Assembly (NCBI GenBank): GCA_000320545.1 | Contig: ADNK01001727.1 | Span: 1-47,500, forward strand | Reading direction: 5' to 3' | DNA length: 47,500 nucleotides | Origin: Bigelowiella natans CCMP2755 | Lineage: Eukaryota > Cercozoa > Chlorarachniophyceae | Shown: in pieces, positions 1 to 11,717 of the stretch | Position numbering within the stretch: position 1 is the stretch's first letter | Layout of the letters: the number at the start of each line of letters is the position of its first letter | Position numbers and translations under genes: made by a program | The notes under the pieces: model-generated | Databases searched by the model: none | What the model was told of the DNA's origin: nothing | The model's input: the letters and a program-made list of their open reading frames with translations, nothing else

Positions 1-229
1 CCCTAACCCGTACCCTAACCCGTACCCTAACCCTAACCCTAACCCTAACCCTAACCCTAACCCTAACCCTAACCCTAACCCTAACCCTAACCCTAACCCT
101 AACCCTAACCCGTACCCTAACCCTAACCCTAACCCGTACCCTAACCCGTACCCTAACCCGTTCCCTAACCCGTACCCTAACCCTAACCCTAACCCGTACC
201 CTAACCCGTAACCTAACCCTAACCCTCAC
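1..229. repeat. Telomere array, CCCTAA with CCCGTA variants
   Basis: Tandem CCCTAA units, i.e. TTAGGG on the strand running towards the end. They are interspersed with CCCGTA units (TACGGG on the other strand), often alternating as a 12-mer, and one CCCGTT unit. A pure CCCTAA block lies at about 25-108. The array decays at about 228. The C-rich strand at the 5' edge fits a left chromosome end. Confidence 0.97.
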
Positions 230-997
230 CACTTCATGTGTTTTTGGTCTACAATTTCGCCAAAAAAAAAACCCTGGTCGATTTTTGTGACCAGTTTTCC
301 TCACTTTGACTTGCAAAATGCCGAAACCCCAATGCAATTGGAAAAAGCTGTGATTGGCAAACTTTGAAGGGCGCAACCACCTCTTTAGATTGCGCCCAAT
401 CGAACCTGACCCAGCACCTTGTTGCTCAGAATATTTTTTGGGAAAATGCGCGCGTTTGCCCAACTAATCGAGTTGTTGCAAACGACCGATGTTTGGTGTT
501 CTCGCTTGTGCGTTGGTTTCGAGCTCCTCTAGAATCAACTCAGAAATAGCGCGCTGCATTTTGCATTGATGTGTTGATGACTAGGTTGAAAACGACATTG
601 AATTAGTCAAAATGAACCTGCGTTCATGATCGATGCGATGCACATGCATTTCAACAGAAACTCATTGAAAGATGTCCAACGTGCACCATCTTGTTGATTG
701 CAAACTTCAGCATGATGTTTGATGGCCTATTTTTTCACACCCATGTCTAGCGAACTTTTGCAACTTGCTAAAATGTCTGATGCCACTTTTCTATTGCAGA
801 TTTGAGTTCAGACGTTGACGTCCACAATTTTTCCAATCTCAGCAAAAGCATTTGAATAGCAAAATCTCTCTGAAATGTGCTTGCAATGTTAGGAACCTGC
901 GGTATTTGTCAAAAACATAAAACAAGAATGAGGAAAAACCGAAAATATGAAATTTCTAATCCATGCAAGGACAGATAATAACTATCACACGGTGCAC
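230..997. other. Subtelomeric DNA without a recognisable gene
   Basis: No exon could be supported. The DNA is rich in TG/CA steps (tgcattgatg, gatgcacatgc) and resembles the gene-free stretches at 28.7-29.8 kb and 33.3-34.2 kb. No long subtelomeric satellite is present, so the first gene begins less than 1 kb from the telomere array. Confidence 0.6.
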
Positions 998-1579
998 TTA
1001 CAATTGATTCCATAATATGCACAACTCAACACTTAATGCATCATCCAGACGATGCAAATGCATGCAAAGTTTGCCAACCGCACTGCAAACCAAAAACCTA
1101 CTTACCAAGTCTTTAATTGCAGTAAAGGTATCAGATGAGAGGTACTGTAGATCATGGCCATTTGACGTAAGGGAACATATTGCATTCAAAAATTGGAACT
1201 GAACTTCCGCATCTTGCAGCGCCCTCTAAATATGGAGGAAATAAGATTTCAATGTTGGGGTGGTGCTACACATCATTCCCCTTTCTCCACCAACAACATA
1301 AAACTACTCTTTGTGTTTATGGTTCTTCTTACCTTGACAGAATCAACAAACATAGGGAAAAGTGACCCAAGCAGTGATTTTGTGGTGGGGTTTTCCATGC
1401 ATAGTCCTGCAAATGCCTCAAGTCCGTACATCAACAAGGTACGATTTCCAGGATAAACGTCCCTGATATATCTTCTCAAAAGCATTGAAGCTTTTCCCAC
1501 CCCACTTGCAGTTATGAGCAGTTGTAGCTCTTTCAAATGACTATTTTCACCATTTATGTCAGGATTCCTAATCTGTAGT

Positions 1580-1616
<37 letters not shown>

Positions 1617-3087
1617 TACACACACATACAACCACAAATATATCATATAATACACGAACGAATTCAGTTAAATTTAGTTGTTGCCACATTACCATGCATG
1701 CCCAGATTCCAAAGACCGCGCAACATATTTCTAATAATATGAAGCAAGATATTCATGCAACACGTAAATCCAAAGACCGCGCAACATATTTCTAATAATA
1801 TGAACCAAGATATTCATGCAACACGTAAATTCGCATCAGCATAAAAGTGGTAAGATAAATAATATTAATAATTGTCAAGGTTGGTAAGTGATACAAAGTT
1901 AGTGAATTACTTGGGAAATAAGAATGAATTACATTGTTCCACTAAAACTACTACCAAATCTGACGCAGCTAATTTGAATGATACTTACTACAGTTTCTTA
2001 TTTCATATCTACAACCTGGATCTACAGGATGATACTTACTTACTTCTACTACACTTCCTTATTCTATATTTACAACCTGGATCTGCAGGGCGATGGTTTC
2101 CTTCGTTGTCGTAGATATCAAGCACTTTGGATAGACGTGAGACAAAAGGAGCTAATCTAAGGCAAGCAGGATGAACTTTCTTTATCTCAGATTTCGATAG
2201 CGTAGCTGCGAACATTTCCTCCACAACATCTCTTGGAGGTCTCATCACACCTGTGCAAATTATAAATGCACCAATCTGTCAGATTTATAGATAAGAAAAA
2301 TTGTTAACAATAAGCTTGTGGAGCAACCATTGGTATTGCCAATGACTTGATGTTTCTTTGGACGTAGCTTCTTGTGTCCATTTGTCCGAAGAAGATAATG
2401 TGCGACATGGATAACACGTTTACTCATCGTATCAATGCTACTACTGTCGCTTTCGTCGATCTTTTGCGATCCTCCTCCTCCTCCTCCTCCTCTTTTCCAT
2501 TCTTTCAATGCTCTATTGTTGTCATTATCGAGTTTGCTGGAACTGATGACATTAGAGGTTAGAGAAGTCTCGTGACGTATCATCGTGGAATTTAGGAGCC
2601 CAAGAACTTTATCAATGCGCCTATTGATATCATTTAAATATGCTAAACAAATGTACTACTACTATCGAACGAACTACTACTAAAATTATGATGATGGTGT
2701 TAGAACAATAAATATACAGCGTTAAGAAGAAGAAGAAGGTGAAAAAGAGGAAGAACGTGTGCCATAATCTATGACTGGAGTTGCGAAGACGGGGGGGGGG
2801 GGATATAACCTAACACCAATGTATTGCGGGGGAGGGATTATAGCTTTCCCCCATAACCATCACAACGAATTACATATGGCTGAAGAAGTGAATGCCACTG
2901 AGCTTCTCACGGGCCATATGCTTGATTTTGTGGTTTTGAAGTAGGCTTTTGGCAATCTTAAGATCCATCAGTTGTTGCTTTCTGTACCCATCACTCGCTC
3001 TTTTTTTCTTCACAATTTGCAATTCTGTTGCTAAACCACACGTAATCTTCGATTTTGCCAAAGAACCGATGTAGTTATCGTTGGCTA
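998..3087 (-). CDS. Helical (armadillo-like) repeat protein, incomplete model
   Basis: Five minus-strand exons are seen: 3087-2899, 2642-2328, 2250 to 2077 or 2044, 1572-1333 and 1225-998. Phases agree from the first to the third: donor at 2898, acceptor before 2642, donor at 2327, acceptor before 2250. Exons four and five give 80 and at least 40 residues of leucine-rich helical sequence (LLMYGLEAFAGLCMENP; FLNAICSLTSNGHD) resembling armadillo-type repeats. Exon two has a basic/Gly-rich stretch encoded by a (CCT)n repeat. The first coding exon is not found. The third exon ends in phase 1 with every donor tried while the fourth starts in phase 0, so a small exon may lie in the 0.5-kb intron between them. 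The last exon reads to a TAA at 998 or splices at the GTAAGT beside it. No family assignment beyond helical repeat is safe. Confidence 0.5.
1581..1614. repeat. (CA)n microsatellite
   Basis: Seventeen CA units. On the coding (minus) strand this is a (TG)n tract ending 6 bases before the acceptor CTACAG of the helical-repeat gene's fourth exon, where it stands in for a pyrimidine tract. Confidence 0.95.
1708..1829. repeat. Tandem duplication, 2 x 61 bp
   Basis: Two adjacent 61-bp units starting TCCAAAGACCGCG at 1708 and 1769. I see one difference (GAAGC versus GAACC). They lie within the intron between the third and fourth exons of the helical-repeat gene. Confidence 0.92.
1980..2098. repeat. 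Imperfect 61-bp duplication over an exon end
   Basis: ACAACCTGGATCT occurs at 2011 and 2072, 61 bases apart, within longer diverged similarity (GATACTTACT at the left of each copy, ATCTRCAGG at the right). The duplication spans the 3' end of the third exon of the helical-repeat gene, so the splice donor region is present twice. Confidence 0.75.
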
Positions 3088-3251
3088 CTGAATAAACAAA
3101 GAGCAGCAGCGTCGTAAGTAAGAACATATTTGATATAATAGATGAATGACACAAATTGCTAATAACTGCAATATACAGCTCAAATGACAACGAGTCATCA
3201 TAATGCGACAACATATGCATCTAAATCACAAGCAAACAGGGTTGATGTTCA

Positions 3252-6200
3252 TTATTCCTTATGATACCATGTAATCATATCATCATTATCTTGACCACCT
3301 ACTCCTCCTAGCTGTAAGCAACCTACTAGCAAATCATATCTACCTCTTCTGGGAGTGCTTTTCTTTAGTATAACTACTTTACTCTTCTTAATCTCAGTCT
3401 TCCCATCACTCTCATCTTTATTTTCTTCAGTTGCTGATGGAGGCAACACAGAGCACAGATATCCCCTTACACCAAGGAAATTCACACGCATACCCCCTAG
3501 AGAAGAAATACTTCCTTCCATCGTCTTCATGTCCTCCTTTTCGATGATGCTGCTGCTGGTACTGCTGCAATGAAGTAGGTCTACATTTTCAAAAAGACTG
3601 ACACGAGTACCCGAGTTGCGTATTGCAATACCAGGGCGAATACGTCCATTTGAATTCCTCCCTACACCGGTAACAAAGTTAACAGAAAATATCTCAATCA
3701 CGGTCTTCTTTCCATTTTTAATAAATCTTGCTGCCTTCTTATCGCAATCAATCTCGACTGTAATCGTAGTTCCAGTTTGGATAGTTGCCTGGGTTTGAGT
3801 AACACAATAGATACCATTGCCTCGTTGGTTTCTCATCCACGTACTTGCTGTATTTCCAGTTATGAAGCCTACATCCAAATCACCCCCTGCATAATTATCA
3901 ATTCTGAACGCAAACTTAACTACTCCCTTCGCATCTAATGCCTCTCCCCGTATTGTTGCAATAGACCCATTACTGTACCCTAATCTCATTGCAGTGGAAT
4001 TCTCATTTTCGAATCCGTAGAAGAGTTGCTGCTGATTTCCATTAATCCACCTATGATCAAACTTAAGTCTAGGCAACATCGCAATGAATTCACTCTTTCT
4101 TATTGCAGAAAGCATTAAATTTGCTCTTTTCGATACAGATGAGGGAGCGTGATCATCGTCTTTATTATGAACCACTGTAGTAGTAGCAGTTGTAGTAGCA
4201 CCACGACTCGTATTTGAATTTTTGTTTGAATTATTCAAAAGTTTAAATGTAACGAACTTCCCAAAAGCAGCAAAATAAGGAGCAATAATTGCTCGTGAAG
4301 AAAACTTGGGATTTATATAAGCAACTGGTAGCATTTCATTGTGTAAAGGATTGTGGCACAAGATACGAGATGATGTTGATTTTGGCGAAAAATCCATCTC
4401 CACACAGACTCCCCACGGGTTAGAAAAACCTCTATGGGTATTTTTGACTTGACTTGATTCAACATCAACTTCAAGTACAGTACCCGATGTGCTGCAGGCA
4501 ACATATAAGATCCCATTCCATAGAGAAAGTCCAATTGGATAGCTCCAACCTCCGCTGGTGTTACTTGGCCGATTTAAACAACGCTTAAACTCGCCTGATT
4601 CCTTTTCGAAAACTTTGACAGTATGATCGCTATAGGAAGCCACATAACAATTTTCTGTATCAACTGCTACACCATAGGCTGTTTTAATCCTTGCTTCCCC
4701 TTGGGCTTGATTTCCTCCAATAGAACGAATAAACTCACCTCTCTTATCGTAAACATCTACACGGTTAAGACTTTGGATACTAGCATACACTGCCTCTTCG
4801 TCAACAGCAACACCAACAGGATTAGACTGAAGTTTTATACTTCGTTTATGTTGATACGTTTCTTTGTTAAATATCTGAATTCTTGCGTTACTATAATCAG
4901 CAACGTAGAGATTTTCAATATCTAGACACAGGTTATACGGATAAGACAATCCATCAGGACGATTGCTAGACTGTCCTCTGGTACCAATTATGGCTTTTAC
5001 CCGCGGGCTGCTATTATCTTCCTCAAACTCGCTTTTATCTAACACTAAGACACAATGTAGAGTGTATTCGCATACAAACACTTGTGTCTCATCTACAGCA
5101 ACACCCATAGGGTTTCTAACAGAGTTGTTTCGGTTCATCATATTTAATCCTACTGGTAACTGCCATTGGCGTACATCTATAGTTGAAGAAGAACCATCAT
5201 CATCTAGCCCTCTCATAGAAAGGTAATTGTTTGAGTAGCACGCAACAAACAATTTGGTCGGTATATCGGATGCTGCCGATAATAGTGACGTTCCTTCTGC
5301 TCCCTTTTCCAAATCAATTCCAAGATATTTCTCTACGCCATGATTTAGAGCACTGTTTTCTAATCCGGTCTCCTCATATTCCGGTTTTTTTTCCGATATG
5401 CTCCGCACGTTAGACTTTGAGTCATCTTTCTTGAATACTGGCTCTCCTGTGAACACAAACCTCGGGTATTTAATACCTGTGAGAACTGTTCTGCCCTCGT
5501 CTATATTTCCCATATCCAAAATAGATATTTCATTATTGCTTCGAGCCGCACCAAGCATTACACCCCTTAAGGGAGTTACTAAACCATAATCACCGGTGAG
5601 ATGATGATTCGTTGTAATCTGGAACATGTTAGGGGTTTGGATCAGGTTAATACCGTTTGTGCTAGGGGTGAAACGTTGGTCAAATTGAAGATTATCCTTA
5701 CGATAGATAGCAATCGCACTATACCCAGCATTCAACACATAGATATAATTTCCTTGTGCGGCAATTCCTTGAATATTGGAAAGGTACCCTTGACCTCCAA
5801 AACTACAAATAATCCCTTTTTTCTCTTCTGTTTTTTTGTCAAATATGGTAACTGAACTTGGGAGAGCAACCATAATAAGATCCTGATCTACGCATATCTT
5901 GTTACCAACGCGGCCGTTAAATTTTAGAGTTTCACTCCCTTCCGGCTGAAATAGTCTCACTGTGTGGTATGTCTTTCCCCCTGCCTTTATATCTTTAATC
6001 GTCTTTAGCGGAGCTTTTATAATAAAAGAAGATTGTTTGTCACTTTTATAGTAGAGTAGATATAAATGGGTTTCGTCAGCATCAATGTCCCTAAAATTCC
6101 ATGATTGTGAAGAATAAGATTGGATTTTAAATTCGATCTTCTTACACGCCACATCTATCTTGGGGGGGAGATCTCCTGTCTTAACTTTCCCTTTCGAATC

Positions 6201-9200
6201 CATTTTATTTATTTGCCTTTTCCGTTTGAAATAGGCCATTTCAATCTCTTCAATATCTATAATAGAAATTCGTCTATTCGATTCGATGATGTAAACAGAC
6301 TTCCCCACAATTTTCATCTGATTCAAATTTCGAAATTGTTCTTTGATTCTGAAGAGAGCTTCCTCATTTGCCTCCATTATCTCTGGTAATTTTGTTGGGT
6401 CTCCAGATACATCGAATACATAGATCTCCCCACGATTAGCACCGCCAGCCACCAATAAGTTTGGACGTGGAGAGCAACTACTTGAACTTTTCTGCTCAGG
6501 ATGGGATAGTGAGGACGCAAATGAGGAGTGAGGCAACACTAATGCTTTCTCGATCAGTTGCTTTAGTTTTAGCGTGTCCCGAGCTCTTTTAGTTTTGATT
6601 GCAGCTTCAGTTTGACTGGGAGGAATCCAATGCGTGCCAACACGTACGAAACTGAACATACTTCCTGCTATCGTGGAACTAGCACAGATGTAGAGTGGCT
6701 TATCTTTGTCCACCTGAATATTTTGTAACCTCGTCATGACAGTTTCAACTTGCCCTTTCCCTCTACGACGAGTAAATGTAGCACTTTGAGGGTTTTTCAG
6801 AACTATACTTATTTCAATAATGTCACCATTACTCAGGCTCATTGGGGTTACGGCGTTAAAGTTGTGTTGAATGCAGTAGGTTCGGGATGATACACGACTC
6901 CTTAGATTACTTAGACTACTATTGACATCCTGACAGAATCCAACGTCAATCATCCCCTGTGTAGTTCCATGCACTCGAATGCCACACTTGAGCGACTTAC
7001 AACCAAACGCATCTTCGATCAAGATAGGTTTCACTACCACTTCAGACTCAAAATGTCTATTAAAGGAGGCCTTTTGCTGAAGACTTATTTCAGTTTCCGC
7101 ACGTTTAAGTGCGGATTTCGTGAAACACAATGGGACGGACCGACATAAACTCCAACTTCCTGGGTTCATATCTTTAATTGAAACATTGTTTCTTTGTATG
7201 TATGTAAATGTGTGTATTCTCGCATTAGAACTTACGTAGTAGGGATCCCAAGCAAGATGTTGCACTTCTATGACTCCTGAAGCTTTCGCCTTTGCAGAAG
7301 CCTCGACAAGAGAGTTTTTACTCTCAAATGATATCCTCTTCTTTTCCCTATTTAAATATTCACACGTCTCTTCATCTAGTTCCTTCCTATATTTCTCAAG
7401 TGTTTGCAGCAGGGTATTGTAGTTGCAAACGGCACCGCCAGCATACACTCTGGCGTTAGATCTCGCTACGTTTGCACTATTTTTCTCAAAATCTTCGAGC
7501 GTCGAGTCATTCCACTCTGAAAAGGCGTTGGGCTTTGGTTTATTTCTGGTAACGAACACTAAGGCAGCAGCTGGAGGCAGGGCAGAATTGTATAACCTTG
7601 TGTCAGTAAACATCTGTACACTAGTCACCTTCGTTAGATCACCCATTTCCAAAGTAATATTTACATTTGTTTTTCGCTTAGTAATAAAAGCTGTTTCTCT
7701 GGAAGGATTTAAGACATTACGAGGTCCATTATCAGCCGAACTCACTCCTCCATCACAAGCTACAAGTTTTGTATCGAGTAAATCCATGGTCATTTTTGGC
7801 CCATCTTTTCCACCTCTAGGTATAATACGCACTAAGTTTCCGTTTTCCAGCGTCTCTACCTTTAATGGAACTTCGCTTTTAGAAGTCAGCCTGTCTTTAA
7901 TATCTTTAGCAAATTTACCCAAAAGACGTAGTAGCCTCATCACGTATGCTTTCTCTTTTGATTTGGCTAGTGTTACCGACCAGAGATGGGGATATTCTCT
8001 TTTGTGTTTTAATAAAATGGGTGCAATACGTTGTTGCATCTGTAATGCCGAGGGGCCATACACAACAAGTTTGGAAATTCCAATACATAGAGGTTCTGCT
8101 TTATCAGCACGATATACAGACGCAAGAATTCGCACAAGCTCTTTTTCTCGTTTTTCTGGTTTATGCAACTCAATTAAAATTGTGAAAGCACCGCATGTTA
8201 GAAGGTCCTTCAAAATGATGTATTTCCCTTCAAACTCTTTTTCTTCCGGTACTTTCCACCTATACACTCCAGTGTTTGGTACGTAGCGTGCTATTTGAAG
8301 AAGATGGTGATGATGATGATTACTTTGTGTGTAATAATCGCATACTGAAGCATTCATAGACTGTAGCAGGTTTGGGCCAGAGATAAGAGTCTCTTTTGTG
8401 GGTTTTAGCCAGATTGAAACTGTGTCAACGTCATTATTTTTTCTGCCAGATTCCCAAAGAAAATTGATAACTTGGCCAGCGTGGACCTTGGTTTTTACTC
8501 CACCTTTTGGCTCAATTACTACCCCACGCTCAGATGCATTTTTTTCTCGCTCAATTAATTTTTTTGCATCAGAATCTGAGAAAATGGACGCCTTTATCCA
8601 AGTTTTAGTCACAACAAACCCCCATGGACTAATCATATTTGGCTGGTTCACATTGCCTCCTGTGTTTGATATAGTAGTTATCAGTGTTCTCTTTTTCTTA
8701 TCCAATACCAAGAGAGGCTGGCCATTTTGTGCGATGAACAGCATTTCATCCAGAATCCTTACTTGGCAAGGCTGGGAAAGCCTCCTAGAGGTACCGGATG
8801 GCTGCTTGATCTCTTCTTTGGCTTCTAACGACGATTTTGTCCAAATAGCAATTCTATTGTTGTACATATCAGCGATGTACAAATATTCGGAATCGCAACA
8901 AATCCCCCATGGATTGTTAAGCATATTATTAGTTGCAGTTCCAGCACCCCTTGTCCCTGCTTGCATCACCATAGCCCCTGTTTTTAAGTCGTGCTTCTGA
9001 ATGCGATGACTATGAGCAAATACTATATAAAGGGACTTTTCATCGCAACAGACATTAGTTGGGTTGCCATTTAGACGTCCATTTCCTGCAGGGACGGAGC
9101 GTGAATACGTGTATTCCAAACCTCTCTTGAAAACCTGAATTCTTGCATTAGCATAGTCGGCCACAAAAAGCTCCTCACTTGAGATACAGCATTGGTATGG

Positions 9201-10171
9201 GTTATTGAATTGGATGGCTTGTCGCCCTGCACCTATACCGCCTAGTGTTTGTGCAACTGTGCCCGTTTTAATATCAATCGCCACTACTCTGTGATTCCCA
9301 CTGTCGGAAATCACTAGTTTTTGATATTTTTCATCATAGCAGAGGCCTGTCGGGCGATTGAAAGCCAAACCATTACCACCACCACCACCACCTCCTCCTC
9401 CTCCTCCTCCTCCTCTTGAAACGTTAATCGCTTGATTCCATGTTCCCCACATTCCTGATCTTTCAAGGAAATCTATAGAATTCCGATTTTCTTCTCTATT
9501 TTCAGCCCTTGTATTTCCCTTCTCATCATCCTTTTTTTGGTCTTTAGAGGATGGAAGGATGACTTTCTTTTTATCAGACTTTCTTTGACTATGTTCCGGC
9601 CATACCTCTTCGGTGAGAGCTACAACATAATGTTGGCTTTGTGAACATAAGAAAATAGAAATTGGAGCTTCTCCAGGCGGGGCTGCGTCTTCATCACGTT
9701 TATTTTGATAAATGCCTCTGAACATGTCTTTAGCATCGATCTCTTGAATCTTTTCTAACATTTGGCGGCACTTCGTAAAAATATTTGGGTTATCCCTCTC
9801 ACCTATGAAGAATCCGTCAATATTGCAGTCACACCTCGCACAACGTACGCGATGTAAGTCATTCAAGTATGAACACAGTACGCATGCCCACATCGCACTG
9901 GCTTGTCGTTTCAGTTTCGGTAACATAAGAGGCATCATAGTATCAGCATCATCATCAGAACTTGGTGTGGCCGTCGTCATTGTCTTTGTGTCATCATCAT
10001 CTCGAAGGAGCTCCCCACCATCTGAAGCAACAGACAAAATCGGTGTAACACTTGATTTCTGTCGACCCAATCTTGGAAGCTCTAAGGGAAGAATATCTAA
10101 GCTATCATGCTGGTCTTCTTGTAGCCTCTTTTCCTTTGCTTCCTTGACATCATCGTTTTCCCTTCTCAACC
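3252..10171 (-). CDS. Giant RanBP2-zinc-finger/NHL-propeller/SPRY-like protein
   Basis: A single open frame of about 2300 codons. It is entered by a splice acceptor (ATATAG before 10171) or started at an internal ATG; an in-frame TAA lies just upstream, so a short 5' exon in the 200 bp before the RBR gene's stop is likely but not resolved. Residues about 93-112 match the RanBP2-type finger W-x-C-x2-C-x3-N-x6-C-x2-C (starts WACVLC), which in other proteins binds ubiquitin or RNA. A 13-residue Gly tract near 252 precedes NHL-type beta-propeller repeats (about 266-560; motifs PTGLCYD, NHRVVAID, VADYANARIQVFK). Further propeller-like strings lie at about 1235-1560, and clear NHL repeats at about 1690-1925. 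A SPRY-like domain follows at about 2050-2185 (DVGFITG, RPGIAI). A His run sits near 620. No coding intron is seen, unlike every neighbour. Substrate and function are unknown; a scaffold or ubiquitin-pathway role is a guess. Confidence 0.85.
9375..9417 (-). repeat. Coding (ACC)n/(TCC)n tract for poly-Gly
   Basis: An ACC run passing into a TCC run on the plus strand, read as 13 glycines on the minus strand. It separates the N-terminal zinc-finger/charged region from the first NHL propeller of the giant protein and is likely length-variable. Confidence 0.9.
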
Positions 10172-10368
10172 CTATATTTTAAAAACAATCTTTTAACACA
10201 ATGTTACATAATCATAATCAGCGGTATATCACACAACAAATTAATGCATATAATACGTGAAGTTACAGCACAATGGCGACTAGTTTCATAAGTGGAACCA
10301 ATAAAGACACCAGCTAGTTTGAAATTCAAATATATGAATGAATGAATTACCACTAATAAATACACCGG

Positions 10369-11620
10369 TTAATTGAAAGTAGATATCGAAATTGATCGAA
10401 GAATATCACCATCAAGAAGGGTGTCCCACCACTGTCCTATCTTTTCTGCTTTCTTCGCATTTTCTTCAACAAAAGTAGCTTGATACTCAGGATGATGTCC
10501 AGGAGTTCCAACCATATTCATTTCATTTGGATTAAAAAGCAACCCTGAATCGGCTATATCTTGCACCGCTGTAACAAGCGCTCTTTCCCCTGCTGCGGCC
10601 TTCATTTGCACACGTAAGATGCGACTTTGGAACTATTTATTCGACATCAATATTACCATAATTATTTTAGCCATGATCATCATATGAGATATTAAAGCAG
10701 CATTATTTTATAAGTAGCCTGCACTATTTCTATATTATCATTATCATTATTAATATCACTATTAAGTTATTCTTACTACCTTTCCAAAATTTTGGCCGCT
10801 TTTTCCTCCTCTTCCTTCTTTTCCTTCGCCAACATAATTATCTACTTTTAGTGGTGCTTCTACTAGTTCGTGCAGAATCTCGGTATTGCGTTCAAGAATT
10901 GCCTGGTAATTATGAATAAATTGAACAAATCGAATAGAAAAAGGCTATATATAACAATCTAGTGGTGATGATAAAAATCATGATGTTCATGCTGATCATC
11001 ATGATAATGATGATAAATGCAAATATTATGTAATTTTAAAAAAAATTAGTCAGCATTATCATCAAAGAAATTGATACCTTTCCTTTCCATTACTAACACA
11101 ATGCCCCCACCACTATCACCACCACCACCACCATCACAATCACGTTACCACTTCTTCATACTACAAAGACCTGCTGGCGGTTGATAAGATCCATAGGCGA
11201 TGATTCCGGCAAAAAATTCGCAGCTGCATATGAATACGCCAAGGTTCTACGAAAGGCCAGGACCTTCTGGATGGCCTCAGTTATGAATTGCCTGTCCGAT
11301 TTTGAAAAATCCGGTATCTAAAAATTATTAGGGAAAATAATACGACATAATCTTACGCTCTTTCATGGGTGATTTGTGATGCTGCTGATCGAAGTGGTGA
11401 CAATCTGAATTGAAATCTTATCATATACTCATTTTCTGTCATTATATATTATGATAAGTAGTATGTACAATTCTTATTACTGATTTTTCTAAAATTGTCA
11501 TGATCTTATCTTGCATGCCTGGTTCATAAGACAGACAAACCACAACAAGAAGGAAGTATAGAACAACAGCATCCAAAGTTGAGCAGCTATTTCTCCCTCT
11601 TCCTCCCCCCCTTCTATCTG

Positions 11621-11659
<39 letters not shown>

Positions 11660-11676
11660 TCTCTCTCTCTCTCTCT

Positions 11677-11717
<41 letters not shown>

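Noticed and set aside
1083-1105. A 23-base mini-intron (GTAAGTAGG...TTTGCAG) in the last exon of the helical-repeat gene
   Set aside because: Removing it gives a stop within 14 codons, while leaving it in keeps the frame open to 998. Other introns here are at least about 69 bases.
7423-8286. 287-codon plus-strand open frame
   Set aside because: It lies wholly antisense to the giant NHL-protein gene, has no recognisable motif, and follows from the codon use of the opposite strand.
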